Source: Anaerolineaceae bacterium UBA4775
Lineage (GTDB): Bacteria > Chloroflexota > Anaerolineae > Anaerolineales > Anaerolineaceae
Length of the DNA: 64,000 bases
Direction: 5' to 3'
Assembly: GCA_002403205.1 (NCBI GenBank)
Contig: DHHJ01000012.1
Span: 1-64,000 of the forward strand
How positions within the stretch are numbered: the first letter of the stretch is position 1; every line of letters begins with the position of its first letter. Position numbers and translations under genes: made by a program. This document shows, in pieces, positions 35,842-45,327 of the stretch. The notes beneath the pieces were generated by a model. That model was not told where the DNA came from. It saw nothing but the letters and a program-made list of their open reading frames with translations, and ran no database searches.

Positions 35842-37145
35842 GTCACTGCGAGCGCAGCGAAGCAGTCCCAGGGGTGAGCTTGAGATTACCCCGTCTTATG
35901 ATCTCGCTGGTGTCCTCACCAGCGAGAAAACTACGCCTTTGTCCTACAGCCGGTTTGTTGCACACAAAGCGCGAAACTTGAGAGTGCTTCGCCGGAGATT
36001 GCTTCTTTCCAGGACGCTGCGCATTTGTCGGCAACCCGAATAAAATGTTGTCAATGCGAGCGCAGCGAAGCAGTCTCAAATCTGAACATGAGATTGTTTT
36101 CCCGATTCAATACAGCATGCATTTTTGTCACTGCGAGCGCAGCGTGGCAGTCTCAAAGGCAAGGTTGAGATTACCTTGTCTTATGATCTCGATGGTGTCC
36201 TCACCAACGAGAAAACTGCGCCTTTGTCCTACAGCCGGTTTGTTGCACACAAAGCGCGAAACTTGAGAGTGCTTCGCTGGAGATTGCTTCCTTTCAGGAC
36301 GCTGCGCAGTCGCTGCGCGCGCAATGACAAGATCAGGCGCAGGTCATGTGAGGTCTTGCAGAGACTCACGTAACAATAGTTCTATTACCAGCAGTTCAGC
36401 TTGTGTAGAGATTGCTACACCGAAGATTGCTTCGCTGCGCTCGCAATGACAAGAAGGGTGTGGGGATTTTAAGTATTCTCAATACTGACGCAGCGGGGCA
36501 GTCCCAGGGGCGAGCTTGAGATTACCTCGTCTTCTGATCTCGCTGGTGTCCTCACCAGCGAGAGGTACGTGACTAAATTGCTAATCTGCAATGAAGATAC
36601 GCTGGCATTGTCACGCTGGAAGCGTGAACTACTTCTTAAATCGACCCACCCTATCGCCCAGAGTTAGCGGGTCACCCGTAGGGGCAACCCTCCGTGGTTG
36701 CCCTGCCTTAACGGCGCTTCGCGGGGCAGACACAGCTCGAAGAGTGCTTCGCGAAGGTCTGCCCCTACATAGGATTTTGCGGGTGCCTCACCAGTGAGAG
36801 GTACGTGACTAAATTGCTAATCTGCAATGAAGATACGCTGGCATTGTCACGCTGGAAGCGTGAACTACTTCTTAAATCGACCCACCATATCGCCCAGAGT
36901 TAGCGGGTCACCCGTAGGGGCAACCCTCCGTGGTTGCCCTGCCTTAACGGCGCTTCGCGGGGCAGACACAGCTCGAAGAGTGCTTCGCGAAGGTCTGCCC
37001 CTACATAGGATTTCGCTGGTGTCCTCACCAGCGAGAGGTACGTGATAACAGTCCGCGTACATTGACCGTAACCACAATCTCATATCCGTACCGACGCCCC
37101 GCCGGGGCGTCGAAGTGTTGTCACTGCGAGCGAAGCGTGGCAGTC
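35842..37145. repeat. Repeat-rich intergenic block
   Basis: No gene found in about 1.5 kb. Three repeat types are present. (1) A 25-bp motif GTCACTGCGAGCGCAGCG-A-AGCAGTC or close variants at 35842, 36050, 36127, 37119 and inverted at 36424. (2) A direct repeat of about 142 bp, 35881-36022 and 36165-36307. (3) The tandem pair listed separately. Several units contain internal inverted repeats, and some open frames across them are by-products. Confidence 0.8.
36561..37033. repeat. Two tandem 236-bp units, each with a 91-bp palindromic element
   Basis: Copies at 36561-36796 and 36797-37033 are almost identical; the start of a third copy follows at 37034. Each contains a MITE-like element with ends GTAGGGGCA and TGCCCCTAC (36678-36768 and 36914-37004). 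No transposase. Confidence 0.85.
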
Positions 37146-37208
37146 TCAAATCTAAGCATGAGAGTGGTTTCCCGTTTCAGAACAGCATGCATTTCTGTTC
37201 AAAAATCA

Positions 37209-37240
37209 ATAGTGCCGATGCAGGCTCGCATCGGCACTAT
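37209..37240 (-). terminator. Terminator of the 2-oxoacid dehydrogenase operon
   Basis: Minus-strand ATAGTGCCGATGC-loop-GCATCGGCACTAT (13-bp stem), then TGATTTTTG. It lies 50 nt after the E3 stop. Confidence 0.8.
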
Positions 37241-37289
37241 GTTAGGGGATTGTGGTCCGCCTGTTGAGTTAATTGTAGTCAATACTTGC

Positions 37290-38687
37290 CTAAATGTGAA
37301 TGGCCTCACCTGCCGCACCTTCTGCGGCCTCCATGATCGCCTCACTTAGGGTGGGATGGGCGTGCACGTTACGGGCGATCTCGTGGGTGGTCAGCTCGAA
37401 ACGCTGTGCCAGGGTCAGCTCGGGCAGCAGTTCGGACACATCCGGCCCGACCATGTGCGCGCCGAGGATTTCGCCGTACTTCTTGTCGCTGACGATCTTC
37501 ACAAAACCCTGGTAATCTCCCAAGCCCAGCGCTTTCCCATTGGCCTGGAAGGGGAACTCACCCACGGAGACATCGTAGCCTTTCTCTTTGGCCTGGGCTT
37601 CGGTGTAACCGAAGGAGGCGGTCTGCGGGTGGCAGTAGGTGGCACGGGGCATCATATCGTAATCCAGGGTCACGGTTTCAACGCCGGCGATGTTCTCCGC
37701 GGCAACGATCCCCATGGCTGAAGCCACATGGGCCAGCAGCAACTTACCCGTGACATCACCAATCGCCCAGATGCCGTCCACACTGGTGGCCATGCGCTCA
37801 TCGATCTCGATGTGGCCCCGCTCAGTCAGCTTCACGCCGACCTCTTCCAGGCCCAGCCCTTTGCTGTTGGGCTTGAACCCGATCGCCACCATGGTCAGGT
37901 CGGCATTGATCGTCTCTTCGCCGTCCTTGGTCTCAACGGTGACCGTGGTACCCTGCTTAGAGGCCTTCACACCCTTGACCTTGGTCCCGGACATCACGTT
38001 GATGCCGCGCTTTTTGTACGCTTTTTCTACTTCCTTGCTGACCACTTCGTCCTCCAGGGGGAGCAGGGTGTCGAGCATCTCAACGATGGTCACCTCGACC
38101 CCGTACGCGTTCCACACCGTGGCGAATTCAACGCCCAGAGCGCCACCGCCGATGATCACGGCTGATGAGGGCAGGGTGTCGCGCATGATGGCGGTCTCAT
38201 AATCGATGATCTTCTCGCCATCCAGTTCAACCCCGGGGATGGAGAAGGGATGTGAACCGGTGGCGATGATGATATCCTTGGCTTTCAGGGTTTCAACCTC
38301 ACCCTCTTCAGGGATCACTTCCACCGTGTCTTTGGCGGTGAGCATGGCTGCGCCTATATGGACATCGATTTTGTTCTTCTTCATTAAGAAACCAATCCCA
38401 CGCACCAATCGCTCCGAGACCTTGCGGCTGCGGTCAAAAGCCACGCTGTAATCCAGCTCGAGGTTGTCCATCTTGAAGCCAAATTCCTTGCCCCGTTCAC
38501 GCAGGGTGTGGGCTACATCGGCGCTCTTGAGCAAGGCCTTGGAGGGGATGCAGCCGATATTTAAGCACACGCCGCCCAGGAAGCGTTTTTCAACAATGGC
38601 GGTTTTCTTGCCCAGTTGTGCGCTCCTGATGGCGGCGACATAACCGCCCGGCCCGGCGCCAATCACGATCACATCATATTCTTTCAT
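37290..38687 (-). CDS. lpdA: Dihydrolipoyl dehydrogenase (E3)
   Basis: A 465-residue flavoprotein. FAD motif GAGPGGYVAA, redox-active Cys41 and Cys46 in GGVCLNIGCIPSK, NAD-binding GGGALGVEFA, and the C-terminal His-Glu pair (HAHPTLSEA). It reoxidises the dihydrolipoyl arm of E2, giving NADH. Last gene of the operon, 126 nt after E2. AAAGGAA precedes the ATG. Confidence 0.95.
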   Translation of the reverse strand: MKEYDVIVIGAGPGGYVAAIRSAQLGKKTAIVEKRFLGGVCLNIGCIPSKALLKSADVAHTLRERGKEFGFKMDNLELDYSVAFDRSRKVSERLVRGIGFLMKKNKIDVHIGAAMLTAKDTVEVIPEEGEVETLKAKDIIIATGSHPFSIPGVELDGEKIIDYETAIMRDTLPSSAVIIGGGALGVEFATVWNAYGVEVTIVEMLDTLLPLEDEVVSKEVEKAYKKRGINVMSGTKVKGVKASKQGTTVTVETKDGEETINADLTMVAIGFKPNSKGLGLEEVGVKLTERGHIEIDERMATSVDGIWAIGDVTGKLLLAHVASAMGIVAAENIAGVETVTLDYDMMPRATYCHPQTASFGYTEAQAKEKGYDVSVGEFPFQANGKALGLGDYQGFVKIVSDKKYGEILGAHMVGPDVSELLPELTLAQRFELTTHEIARNVHAHPTLSEAIMEAAEGAAGEAIHI

Positions 38688-38813
38688 CTAATGGGTTCCT
38701 TTCTTTTTACATCTAAATAATTCCGCAGGTATGTTCCACAAAGGTACATGACCAATTTCATTATACCGAAATTGGGAGTCCAATTGCCATATTTGTAGAC
38801 AGCCTGTTCTCCA

Positions 38814-40112
38814 TCACTGCCAGTTTTCAAGGGCATGCACGACTTGGGCCAGGAACGAATCGGCTGAGGCACCGTCGAGGATGCGATGGTCGAAGGAATA
38901 GCTCAGGTACACCATTGGCTTGATCGCGATGGCATCGTTGACGACAACGGGCCGCTTTTGGATCAAACCAGCACCCAGGATACCGCTTTGCGGCTGGTTG
39001 ATGATAGGTGTGGCAAATAACGAGCCTGCAGTGCCGTGGTTGGTCAGGGTAAAGGTGCCGTTTTGCACATCATCCGGTTCGAGCTTGCCAGACCGAGCCC
39101 GTTCAGCCAGGTCGTTGATTTTTTTGGCAAGCCCGATCAGTGAAAGCTCATCGGCATGCTTGATCACGGGGACGATCAACCCGCCTGAGGGTAGGGCGAC
39201 GGCCATGCCGAGGTTGATCTGCTTGTGGACCCGGATGCCCGCATCTGTCCAGGACGAATTTGCCAGGGGGACGGCTTTTAACCCCGCGACGATGGCAGCC
39301 AGGAAATAGGCCGTATAGGTCAGGTGCACCCCGCTGCCGGCCTCCCGTTTGGCGGACTCTCGGTGAAGTGCCACCCGGCTCATCTCCGCTTCCATCACGG
39401 TTGTGACGTGGGGCGCTGTGCGCTTGCTCTGCTGCATGTGCTCAGCGATCCGTTTTCGAATGGGAGAAAGCGGGATGGTCTCACCTGGAACCACGCTGGG
39501 CTCATCCCGGCTGACGGGTGCAGGCTCTTCTGCCTGCTTGGTGAAGACCATTTCGGTCGGGCGGAACAGGTCGCCGTCCGCCGGTGTCTCCCAGATTGGC
39601 ACGGCTGCCTCGGCTTCACCTGTGTGCTCTTTGATGTAGTTCACGACGTCCTTCTTGGTGATGCGCCCATCCATGCCTGTGCCTTTGACTTTGGATAAGT
39701 CAACTTTCTTTTCCCGGGCCAAACGGGCCACAACCGGCGAGATGTAACCCAAATCCTCATCCCTGCCTGCGGGATGCTGCATGACCGGTTCATCGGTGAT
39801 CGACTCGCTATCCGGTTTTTCGTGCGGCTCATGGTCATGTGAGACCTTTTCGCCTGTCACGGGGATTTCTTCGCCCGGTTCACCGATCCACGCCAGTACG
39901 GTGTCCACCTCGACGGTTTCCCCCACCGGGACAAGGATTTTAAGCAAAGTCCCGCCTGCCGGGCTGGGAACCTCGGTGGTCACCTTGTCGGTTTCAACCT
40001 CCAGCAGCGATTCGTACTCCTCAATTTTATCCCCCTCACCTTTGAGCCAGCCGGTGACCGTTCCTTCTACAATTGATTCGCCCAATTTGGGCATAATGAC
40101 TTTGGTAGGCAT
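38814..40112 (-). CDS. 2-oxoacid dehydrogenase acyltransferase (E2)
   Basis: A 432-residue E2. One lipoyl domain with the lipoylated Lys43 in ETDKVTTE, an acidic linker, the E3/E1-binding domain (about 120-160, YISPVVARLAREK), and a catalytic domain ending in HRILDGASAD (HxxxDG). It passes the acyl group from E1 to CoA. AAAGGAGG is just upstream. Substrate (pyruvate or branched-chain 2-oxoacids) not readable from the sequence. Confidence 0.93.
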   Translation of the reverse strand: MPTKVIMPKLGESIVEGTVTGWLKGEGDKIEEYESLLEVETDKVTTEVPSPAGGTLLKILVPVGETVEVDTVLAWIGEPGEEIPVTGEKVSHDHEPHEKPDSESITDEPVMQHPAGRDEDLGYISPVVARLAREKKVDLSKVKGTGMDGRITKKDVVNYIKEHTGEAEAAVPIWETPADGDLFRPTEMVFTKQAEEPAPVSRDEPSVVPGETIPLSPIRKRIAEHMQQSKRTAPHVTTVMEAEMSRVALHRESAKREAGSGVHLTYTAYFLAAIVAGLKAVPLANSSWTDAGIRVHKQINLGMAVALPSGGLIVPVIKHADELSLIGLAKKINDLAERARSGKLEPDDVQNGTFTLTNHGTAGSLFATPIINQPQSGILGAGLIQKRPVVVNDAIAIKPMVYLSYSFDHRILDGASADSFLAQVVHALENWQ

Positions 40113-40138
40113 TGTTCCTCCTTTGAAGCAAGCGCTTG

Positions 40139-41128
40139 TTAAAACGCAGCCAAATCACGGATTGCATCGGCGATCTTTTCTGGATTGATCATGAACCATT
40201 CTTCCATCGGGTGGCTGAAGGGAACGGCTGGCACATCCGGACCGGCCAACCGTCGAACGGGTGCATCCAGGTTCATGAACCCCCACTCCGCGATGGTTGC
40301 TGCAACCTCTGCACCGTATCCACCGGTCAGGTTGGCCTCGTGCACGATCAGGGCTTTGCTCGTTTTTTGAACGGATGCCAGGATCGTTTCTCGATCGACC
40401 GGGTACAGGGTGCGCAGGTCGACAACCTCAACATCAATCCCCTCCTTGGCGACTGCCTCGGCCGCACCCATTGCGTAATGATGCATCATCCCGTAGGCAA
40501 AAACGGTCAGGTCCTGTCCTTCCCTGGTGACTTTGGCAGGCCCGATCGGTACGGTGTATTCTTTGTCATCCTCTGGCACTTCGCCTTTGATCAGGCGGTA
40601 TCCCTTTTTGGGCTCAAAGAACAGCACCGGGTTCGGGTCGCGCACCGCAGATTTGAGCAACCCCTTGGCATCGTAGGGGTTGGAAGGGATCACCACCTTC
40701 AGCCCGGGCACCTGGGTGAAGAAGGCTTCCACACTTTGTGAATGGTACAACCCGCCGCCAATCCCGCCGCCGTAAGGGGCGCGGATGACCATGGGGACCG
40801 ACCACTGGCCATTGGAACGATAGAACATTTTTGCCGCTTCGCTGATGATCTGGTTGAATGCCGGGAAAATAAAGTCGGCAAACTGGATCTCACAAATGGG
40901 GCGCTTCCCGTACACTGCGGCCCCAATGCCGATACCGACAATGGTCAATTCGGCCAGCGGCGAATCGATCACACGGTCTTCGCCATATTTTTCAAACAAG
41001 CCCTGGGTGGCCCTGAACACACCGCCGCGCACACCGACATCCTCGCCAATCACGAAGACGTTCTCATCACGTGCCAACTCCTCATCCATTGCCTGGCGGA
41101 TTGCTTCGACCATGGTGATCTCAGACAT
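40139..41128 (-). CDS. 2-oxoacid dehydrogenase E1 beta subunit
   Basis: A 329-residue beta subunit of the alpha2-beta2 E1 type, with the transketolase pyrimidine domain and C-terminal domain (GEDVGVRGGVF, RAPYGGGIGGGLYHSQ). With E1 alpha it decarboxylates a 2-oxoacid on thiamine diphosphate. Overlaps E1 alpha by 8 nt. AGGAGG precedes the ATG. Confidence 0.92.
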   Translation of the reverse strand: MSEITMVEAIRQAMDEELARDENVFVIGEDVGVRGGVFRATQGLFEKYGEDRVIDSPLAELTIVGIGIGAAVYGKRPICEIQFADFIFPAFNQIISEAAKMFYRSNGQWSVPMVIRAPYGGGIGGGLYHSQSVEAFFTQVPGLKVVIPSNPYDAKGLLKSAVRDPNPVLFFEPKKGYRLIKGEVPEDDKEYTVPIGPAKVTREGQDLTVFAYGMMHHYAMGAAEAVAKEGIDVEVVDLRTLYPVDRETILASVQKTSKALIVHEANLTGGYGAEVAATIAEWGFMNLDAPVRRLAGPDVPAVPFSHPMEEWFMINPEKIADAIRDLAAF

Positions 41129-42104
41129 TTCTTACCTCCTCAGCATAAACCGGGGTTGCTGCTTCTTTGCCTTTTGGATAGGGGGCCCTAATTGCTTCTT
41201 CAATTGCTTCGTCCACCCTTTTTTTTGCTTTCTCTTCTAACTCGTGATACGCTTCTTCCGTCATTAGCCCTTGTTCTATGAAGAGGTCTTTCATCACGAT
41301 GAGCGGGTCTTGCTTTTTATGTTCTTCAACTTCCTCGCGGGTGCGGTAACTCCGGTCGTCATCATCAGACGAGTGGGGGGTCAGGCGGTACAGTTTTGCC
41401 TCGATGACCGACGGCCCCTTCCCCTGCCTGGCATTTGCCACGGCTTCTGCGACGGCATCATACACCTCGAACATGTGAGTCCCATCCACCTCGATGCCGG
41501 GCAGGCCCAATCCACAGGCTTTGTCGGCTGCGCTGCTCACCGCCATCTGTTTTTCCTGGGGGACAGAGATGGCATACCGGTTGTTCTCTACCAGGAAGAT
41601 CACGGGCAGGTTGTGGATTGCAGCGAAGTTGACCGCCTCGTACCATTCACCCTGGGATGTCGCACCCTCCCCGATTGTTGTGAGGACGACCTCGTCTCCA
41701 CCATCCAGTTTGATGCCCAATCCAATGCCCGAAGCATGCGGCGATTGGGTGGCCACGGGTGCAGAATGGCTGAGGACGTTGGCACGGCGCAGGCTGAAGT
41801 GGCTGGGCATCTGCCGTGCACCGGATGTGGGCTCACCGGCCTTGCCCATCAAGCTTTTCACGAATTCAGTCGGGCTCATTCCCATGGCAATCACCATCGC
41901 CAAATCGCGGTAATAGGGTACCAGCCAGTCTTTACCTTTTTCTATCGCATAGACAGCACCGACCTGTGCTGCTTCTTGCCCGATACCTGAAATATGAAAG
42001 GCGATTTTTCCTTGGCGGTGCAGCACCCAGGCGCGTTCGTCCAATCGCCTGGAGAGCAGCATGATCCAGAACATTTCTTGCTTAAGTTCCCTGGAAAGCG
42101 GCAT
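41121..42104 (-). CDS. 2-oxoacid dehydrogenase E1 alpha subunit
   Basis: A 327-residue alpha subunit. The thiamine diphosphate/Mg motif runs from GEGATSQGEW to ENNRYAISVP, and the phosphorylation-loop-like Arg/Ser region (YRLTPHSSDDDDRSY) is present. Size and sequence fit branched-chain or pyruvate E1 of the alpha2-beta2 type. ATG at 42104 with AGGAGG 5 nt upstream. First gene of the E1alpha-E1beta-E2-E3 operon. Confidence 0.92.
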   Translation of the reverse strand: MPLSRELKQEMFWIMLLSRRLDERAWVLHRQGKIAFHISGIGQEAAQVGAVYAIEKGKDWLVPYYRDLAMVIAMGMSPTEFVKSLMGKAGEPTSGARQMPSHFSLRRANVLSHSAPVATQSPHASGIGLGIKLDGGDEVVLTTIGEGATSQGEWYEAVNFAAIHNLPVIFLVENNRYAISVPQEKQMAVSSAADKACGLGLPGIEVDGTHMFEVYDAVAEAVANARQGKGPSVIEAKLYRLTPHSSDDDDRSYRTREEVEEHKKQDPLIVMKDLFIEQGLMTEEAYHELEEKAKKRVDEAIEEAIRAPYPKGKEAATPVYAEEVRNV

Positions 42105-42782
42105 GTTAACCTCCTGATATGATGACCAACCCAAATTGTGATATCAATTATTAAAGGTTCCGTGTTAGCGGATTTTGTCGGTAAAAAGCTTGTTCAGTCA
42201 TATTACCCGACATTTATCCCTAATTCAAAATCGCCTTTGTTAATGATACTACATTCAATCTGAAGCGTGAACGAGGTTGACGCTCTGCTGTTGTGTGTGA
42301 TGTTGAAAAATCAGGGGTCTCAATTAGACAGGGCAGTTTTGTCTCAAAATCAACCCAGGCTGCCCCCTTAATCTGGTGAGGGGGCAAATGCCATGGGGAA
42401 GATGCGTATCTCCCCTGGATTGTGGGCGATTGCTGTGTCATAACGACCGATCAGAAGGGATTGGGGAAGAAAAACCATAATCCTGTATAATTAAATGAAA
42501 GATACGCGTCAGAACAGCCTGTGTGTGGCAATTAGCATCAAAAAACGCATGATCTGGCGTGCCGTTCAATGCAACGGGTCTGTACCTGTCAACTTGTGAT
42601 GGACCTGTTAATGGGTGTCGAACAGTCTGCGGTCAATCTTGACAGTGACGATGTACCTTTGGAACGGTCCTTGCAAGTACTACGCAATCCACATCAAAGC
42701 CAGTCTCAGCAGCAAAAGTCACATCCACCCGGCGGGAAAGCGTCTGGCAGTTGATACCCCTCAATAATTGAAGGATGATGCC
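42105..42782. other. Intergenic region between divergent genes
   Basis: A minus-strand TTGAAT-17 bp-TAATAT promoter candidate for the E1alpha operon occurs at about 42197-42225. A GCCCCCT/AGGGGGC hairpin lies near 42352-42378. A plus-strand TATAAT lies near 42486 and could serve the IS200-like gene with a leader of almost 300 nt. Open frames here are short and have no good Shine-Dalgarno site. Confidence 0.4.
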
Positions 42783-43451
42783 GTGTCTAAAAAGACAGAC
42801 AAGCCATCAAAAAAGCCTAAACGCAGTAAACCGGATGACGAGGTGATGCGACCGCCAACGGCGCATTCCTGGCAACCATTGATGCCGAAAACAGCGCCCG
42901 AGGAGGATCTGGCCAGCATCCTCCAGGAGGATTTCTCCGCGCAACCCGAGGTTGACGCCGATCTGCCTCAAAACTGGCCCGGGAAACCGGCTGAAGGCGA
43001 GATGGTCGCTGGCCCCCAACCATCGGGGAAAGCTCCCGTTGAAAGGTCAAGGTGGGACGAGCTAGCCGCCCTGGCGGAAACAGTGTTTGATACCACCTTC
43101 TACCTGGTACCCCGCATGAACGAACACTACTTGCTGGGCGAGCTGGCAGCGAGCCTGCGGCAGTGGCTCCCCACGCTATGTTCGCGCTACGGCTGGGAAC
43201 TGGCTGTGCTCTCAGTGCGCCCGGACTACCTAAAATGGACCCTGGTAGATTTTCCTGAATGCCTGACCCGGGATACGTTGTCCGTGGTCAGAAGGTGGAC
43301 TTCTGAACGCGTTTTCGATGCTTTTCCTGCCATGCATGAGGGCAACCCCAGCGGTGATTTTTGGTCCCCCGGCTACCTGATGGACACCCAAAAGCGTGAA
43401 TTTCCCACCCAGGTGCTGATCGCCCATGTCTCCCGCAGCCGGGCAGCGTAA
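42783..43451 (+). CDS. Degenerate IS200/RAYT-type transposase-like protein
   Basis: A 222-residue protein. The first ~90 residues are charged and disordered. The C-terminal ~120 residues follow the IS200/REP-associated tyrosine transposase layout, ending WSPGYLMDT. Where active enzymes have the HUH metal motif (PDHVH), this reads RPDYLKW, so both metal-binding His are gone and it cannot nick DNA in the usual way. It may be a domesticated DNA-binding protein. Start chosen as the GTG at 42783 with GAAGGA 7 nt upstream. Confidence 0.6.
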   Translation: MSKKTDKPSKKPKRSKPDDEVMRPPTAHSWQPLMPKTAPEEDLASILQEDFSAQPEVDADLPQNWPGKPAEGEMVAGPQPSGKAPVERSRWDELAALAETVFDTTFYLVPRMNEHYLLGELAASLRQWLPTLCSRYGWELAVLSVRPDYLKWTLVDFPECLTRDTLSVVRRWTSERVFDAFPAMHEGNPSGDFWSPGYLMDTQKREFPTQVLIAHVSRSRAA

Positions 43452-43496
43452 ATTTACCCCCGTTTTTACCCATCAAACTCTAATATATTATTAATA

Positions 43497-43534
43497 TTGA
43501 CAATCTTGTCAAAATTGAGAGATTATGCTATATT
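43497..43534 (+). promoter_or_regulatory. Promoter overlapped by a palindromic operator
   Basis: TTGTCA (43506-43511), 17-bp spacer, TATATT (43529-43534). The palindrome TTGACAA-TC-TTGTCAA (43497-43512) covers the -35 box. Confidence 0.6.
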
Positions 43535-43538
43535 TGGA

Positions 43539-43583
43539 AATGTCAAACGTCTGGGTGCCCCCCTCACCCAGGCGTTTGGCATT
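43539..43583 (+). other. Long hairpin at the expected RNA 5' end
   Basis: AATGTCAAACGTCTGGGTG pairs with CACCCAGGCGTTTGGCATT (19-bp stem, G-T tolerant) around a 7-nt C-rich loop. Transcription should start near 43541, so the RNA would begin with this stem. No T-run follows. Confidence 0.6.
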
Positions 43584-43703
43584 TAACGGGCAGTTTCGCA
43601 GATGGTTTCCCATCAAAACAGGGTCATTTGTCTAACAAATCACGATACAATTAAGCGTTGAAATTGTTTACATCGGGTGGTCTTTCAGCCCGGGAGTTTG
43701 CTG

Positions 43704-44360
43704 GTGTTTGAAATTCGTCAATGCACGCAACCTGAATGCCGCCTGCGCATGCCGATCGATCCGGCGGTGCACCGCGGGGCATTTTGCCCCAGGTGCGGCG
43801 CGCCCATGACGCGCGTTGCCGGGCCATACCGGCATCGCCAAGAAGCAAAGGCGGCACGCCCACAACGGACCTTCCATGTGCTGCTGGATAACCTCCGCAG
43901 CGTTTACAATACAGGCGCCATCTTTCGCACTGCAGACGGGGTCGGTGTTGGACACCTTTACCTGTGCGGCATCACACCCAACCCCAAGGATCACCCCGAG
44001 CTGGCAAAAACAGCACTGGGTGCCGAGCTGGGGACGGCCTGGTCTGCCCATCCCGATGCTGTTGCTGTGGGCCAGGGTCTGCGCGCTGCCGGTCACCGCC
44101 TGGTGGCGCTGGAGACGGCACCGGGGTCTATGCCGATCTTTGAGGCCAACCTCACTACCCTGGAGGGGGATCCCCTCGTCCTGGTGGTTGGGAACGAACA
44201 GGCTGGTGTTGACCCGGGTCTGTTTGATTTGTGTGATCTGACGCTCTCTATCCCCATGGTTGGGAAGAAAGCTTCCCTCAATGTGGCAGTTGCCTTCGGT
44301 GTGGCAGCCTTTTGGCTGGCTTTTTCTACAGTTGAATTCGTTGCAAAGGACGAACAGTGA
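43704..44360 (+). CDS. SpoU-family RNA 2'-O-methyltransferase with N-terminal zinc ribbon
   Basis: A 218-residue protein. An N-terminal ribbon (Cys in RQCTQPEC and CPRCG) is followed by the SPOUT knot with motif 1 NLRSVYNTGAIFRTADG, motif 2 VVGNEQAGVDP and motif 3 IPMVGKKASLNVAVA. It methylates a tRNA or rRNA ribose; target unknown. The GTG at 43704 has GGGAG 8 nt upstream; an in-frame GTG at 43677 is less likely. Confidence 0.85.
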   Translation: MFEIRQCTQPECRLRMPIDPAVHRGAFCPRCGAPMTRVAGPYRHRQEAKAARPQRTFHVLLDNLRSVYNTGAIFRTADGVGVGHLYLCGITPNPKDHPELAKTALGAELGTAWSAHPDAVAVGQGLRAAGHRLVALETAPGSMPIFEANLTTLEGDPLVLVVGNEQAGVDPGLFDLCDLTLSIPMVGKKASLNVAVAFGVAAFWLAFSTVEFVAKDEQ

Positions 44361-44379
44361 AAAACTTGGTTACAAAAAT

Positions 44380-45327
44380 ATGATGATTGAAACATATCAG
44401 CTCACGAAAATATTTACCATTAAAAAGAGTGATGATATCCCGGCTGTGGTGGACCTGACATTAAACGTCCGGGAAGGGGAGGTATTTGGCTTCCTGGGGC
44501 CCAACGGTGCAGGGAAAACCACCACCATCCGCATGCTGACCAGCCTGATCGGCCCGACCGCCGGCTCGGCCCGGGTATGCGGGTACACACTGGGTGCGGA
44601 CGACCAAAACATTCGCCGCTCGGTGGGCATCCTGACGGAAAGCCCGGGGATGTATGACCGATTAAGCGCTTTGAAGAACCTCTCGATCTATGCAAGCCTG
44701 TACGACGTGGGGGATGTGGAAGGGCAGTTACGGAAATACCTGCAAATGCTGGGGTTGTGGTCACGGCGGGATGACCCGGTCGGCAGTTTTTCAAAGGGCA
44801 TGCGCCAGAAACTGGCCATTTGCCGGGCATTGCTGCATGAACCACGCGTGCTATTCCTGGACGAGCCGACCAGCGGGTTAGACCCTGAAGCCGCCCGTTT
44901 GGTGCGTACTTTCATTGAGGAATTGCGGGACCAGGGGCGCACGATCTTCATGTGTACCCACAACCTTAATGAAGCAGACCATCTGTGTGACCGGATAGGC
45001 ATTTTTCGGACCCGCCTGATCGAGGTCGACACCCCACAAAATTTGCGCCTGAAGCTGTTTGGCCGCAAGGTTGTCTTCCATCTGCGAGCTGTGGACCCGG
45101 CTTGGCTCTCACTGGTCGGCGGGGTACCCGGCGTTCAGGATGTCGCCCAGGTTGAAAATAAGCTGTTGGTCACAGCAGAAGACCCAGAGGAAATTAATCC
45201 CAAAATCATCCGGGCCCTGGTGGATGCCGGAGCTGATGTGCGTTTTGTGGGCGAATTGCGGCATTCCCTGGAAGATATTTACATGCAAACGATGAACGAA
45301 AACCATACTGAGGTAGCTGGATCATGA
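44380..45327 (+). CDS. ABC-2 type exporter ATPase
   Basis: A 315-residue ATPase. Walker A GPNGAGKTT, signature FSKGMRQK (a degenerate LSGGQ), Walker B FLDEPTSGLD and H-loop CTHNLNEA. It starts 19 nt after the methyltransferase and its stop overlaps the permease start (ATGA). Substrate (drug, polysaccharide or other) unknown. Confidence 0.88.
   Translation: MMIETYQLTKIFTIKKSDDIPAVVDLTLNVREGEVFGFLGPNGAGKTTTIRMLTSLIGPTAGSARVCGYTLGADDQNIRRSVGILTESPGMYDRLSALKNLSIYASLYDVGDVEGQLRKYLQMLGLWSRRDDPVGSFSKGMRQKLAICRALLHEPRVLFLDEPTSGLDPEAARLVRTFIEELRDQGRTIFMCTHNLNEADHLCDRIGIFRTRLIEVDTPQNLRLKLFGRKVVFHLRAVDPAWLSLVGGVPGVQDVAQVENKLLVTAEDPEEINPKIIRALVDAGADVRFVGELRHSLEDIYMQTMNENHTEVAGS

Noticed and set aside
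42569..42754. A 61-codon plus-strand frame before the IS200-like gene
   Set aside because: Weak start and low-complexity Q/S-rich end; more likely leader sequence.
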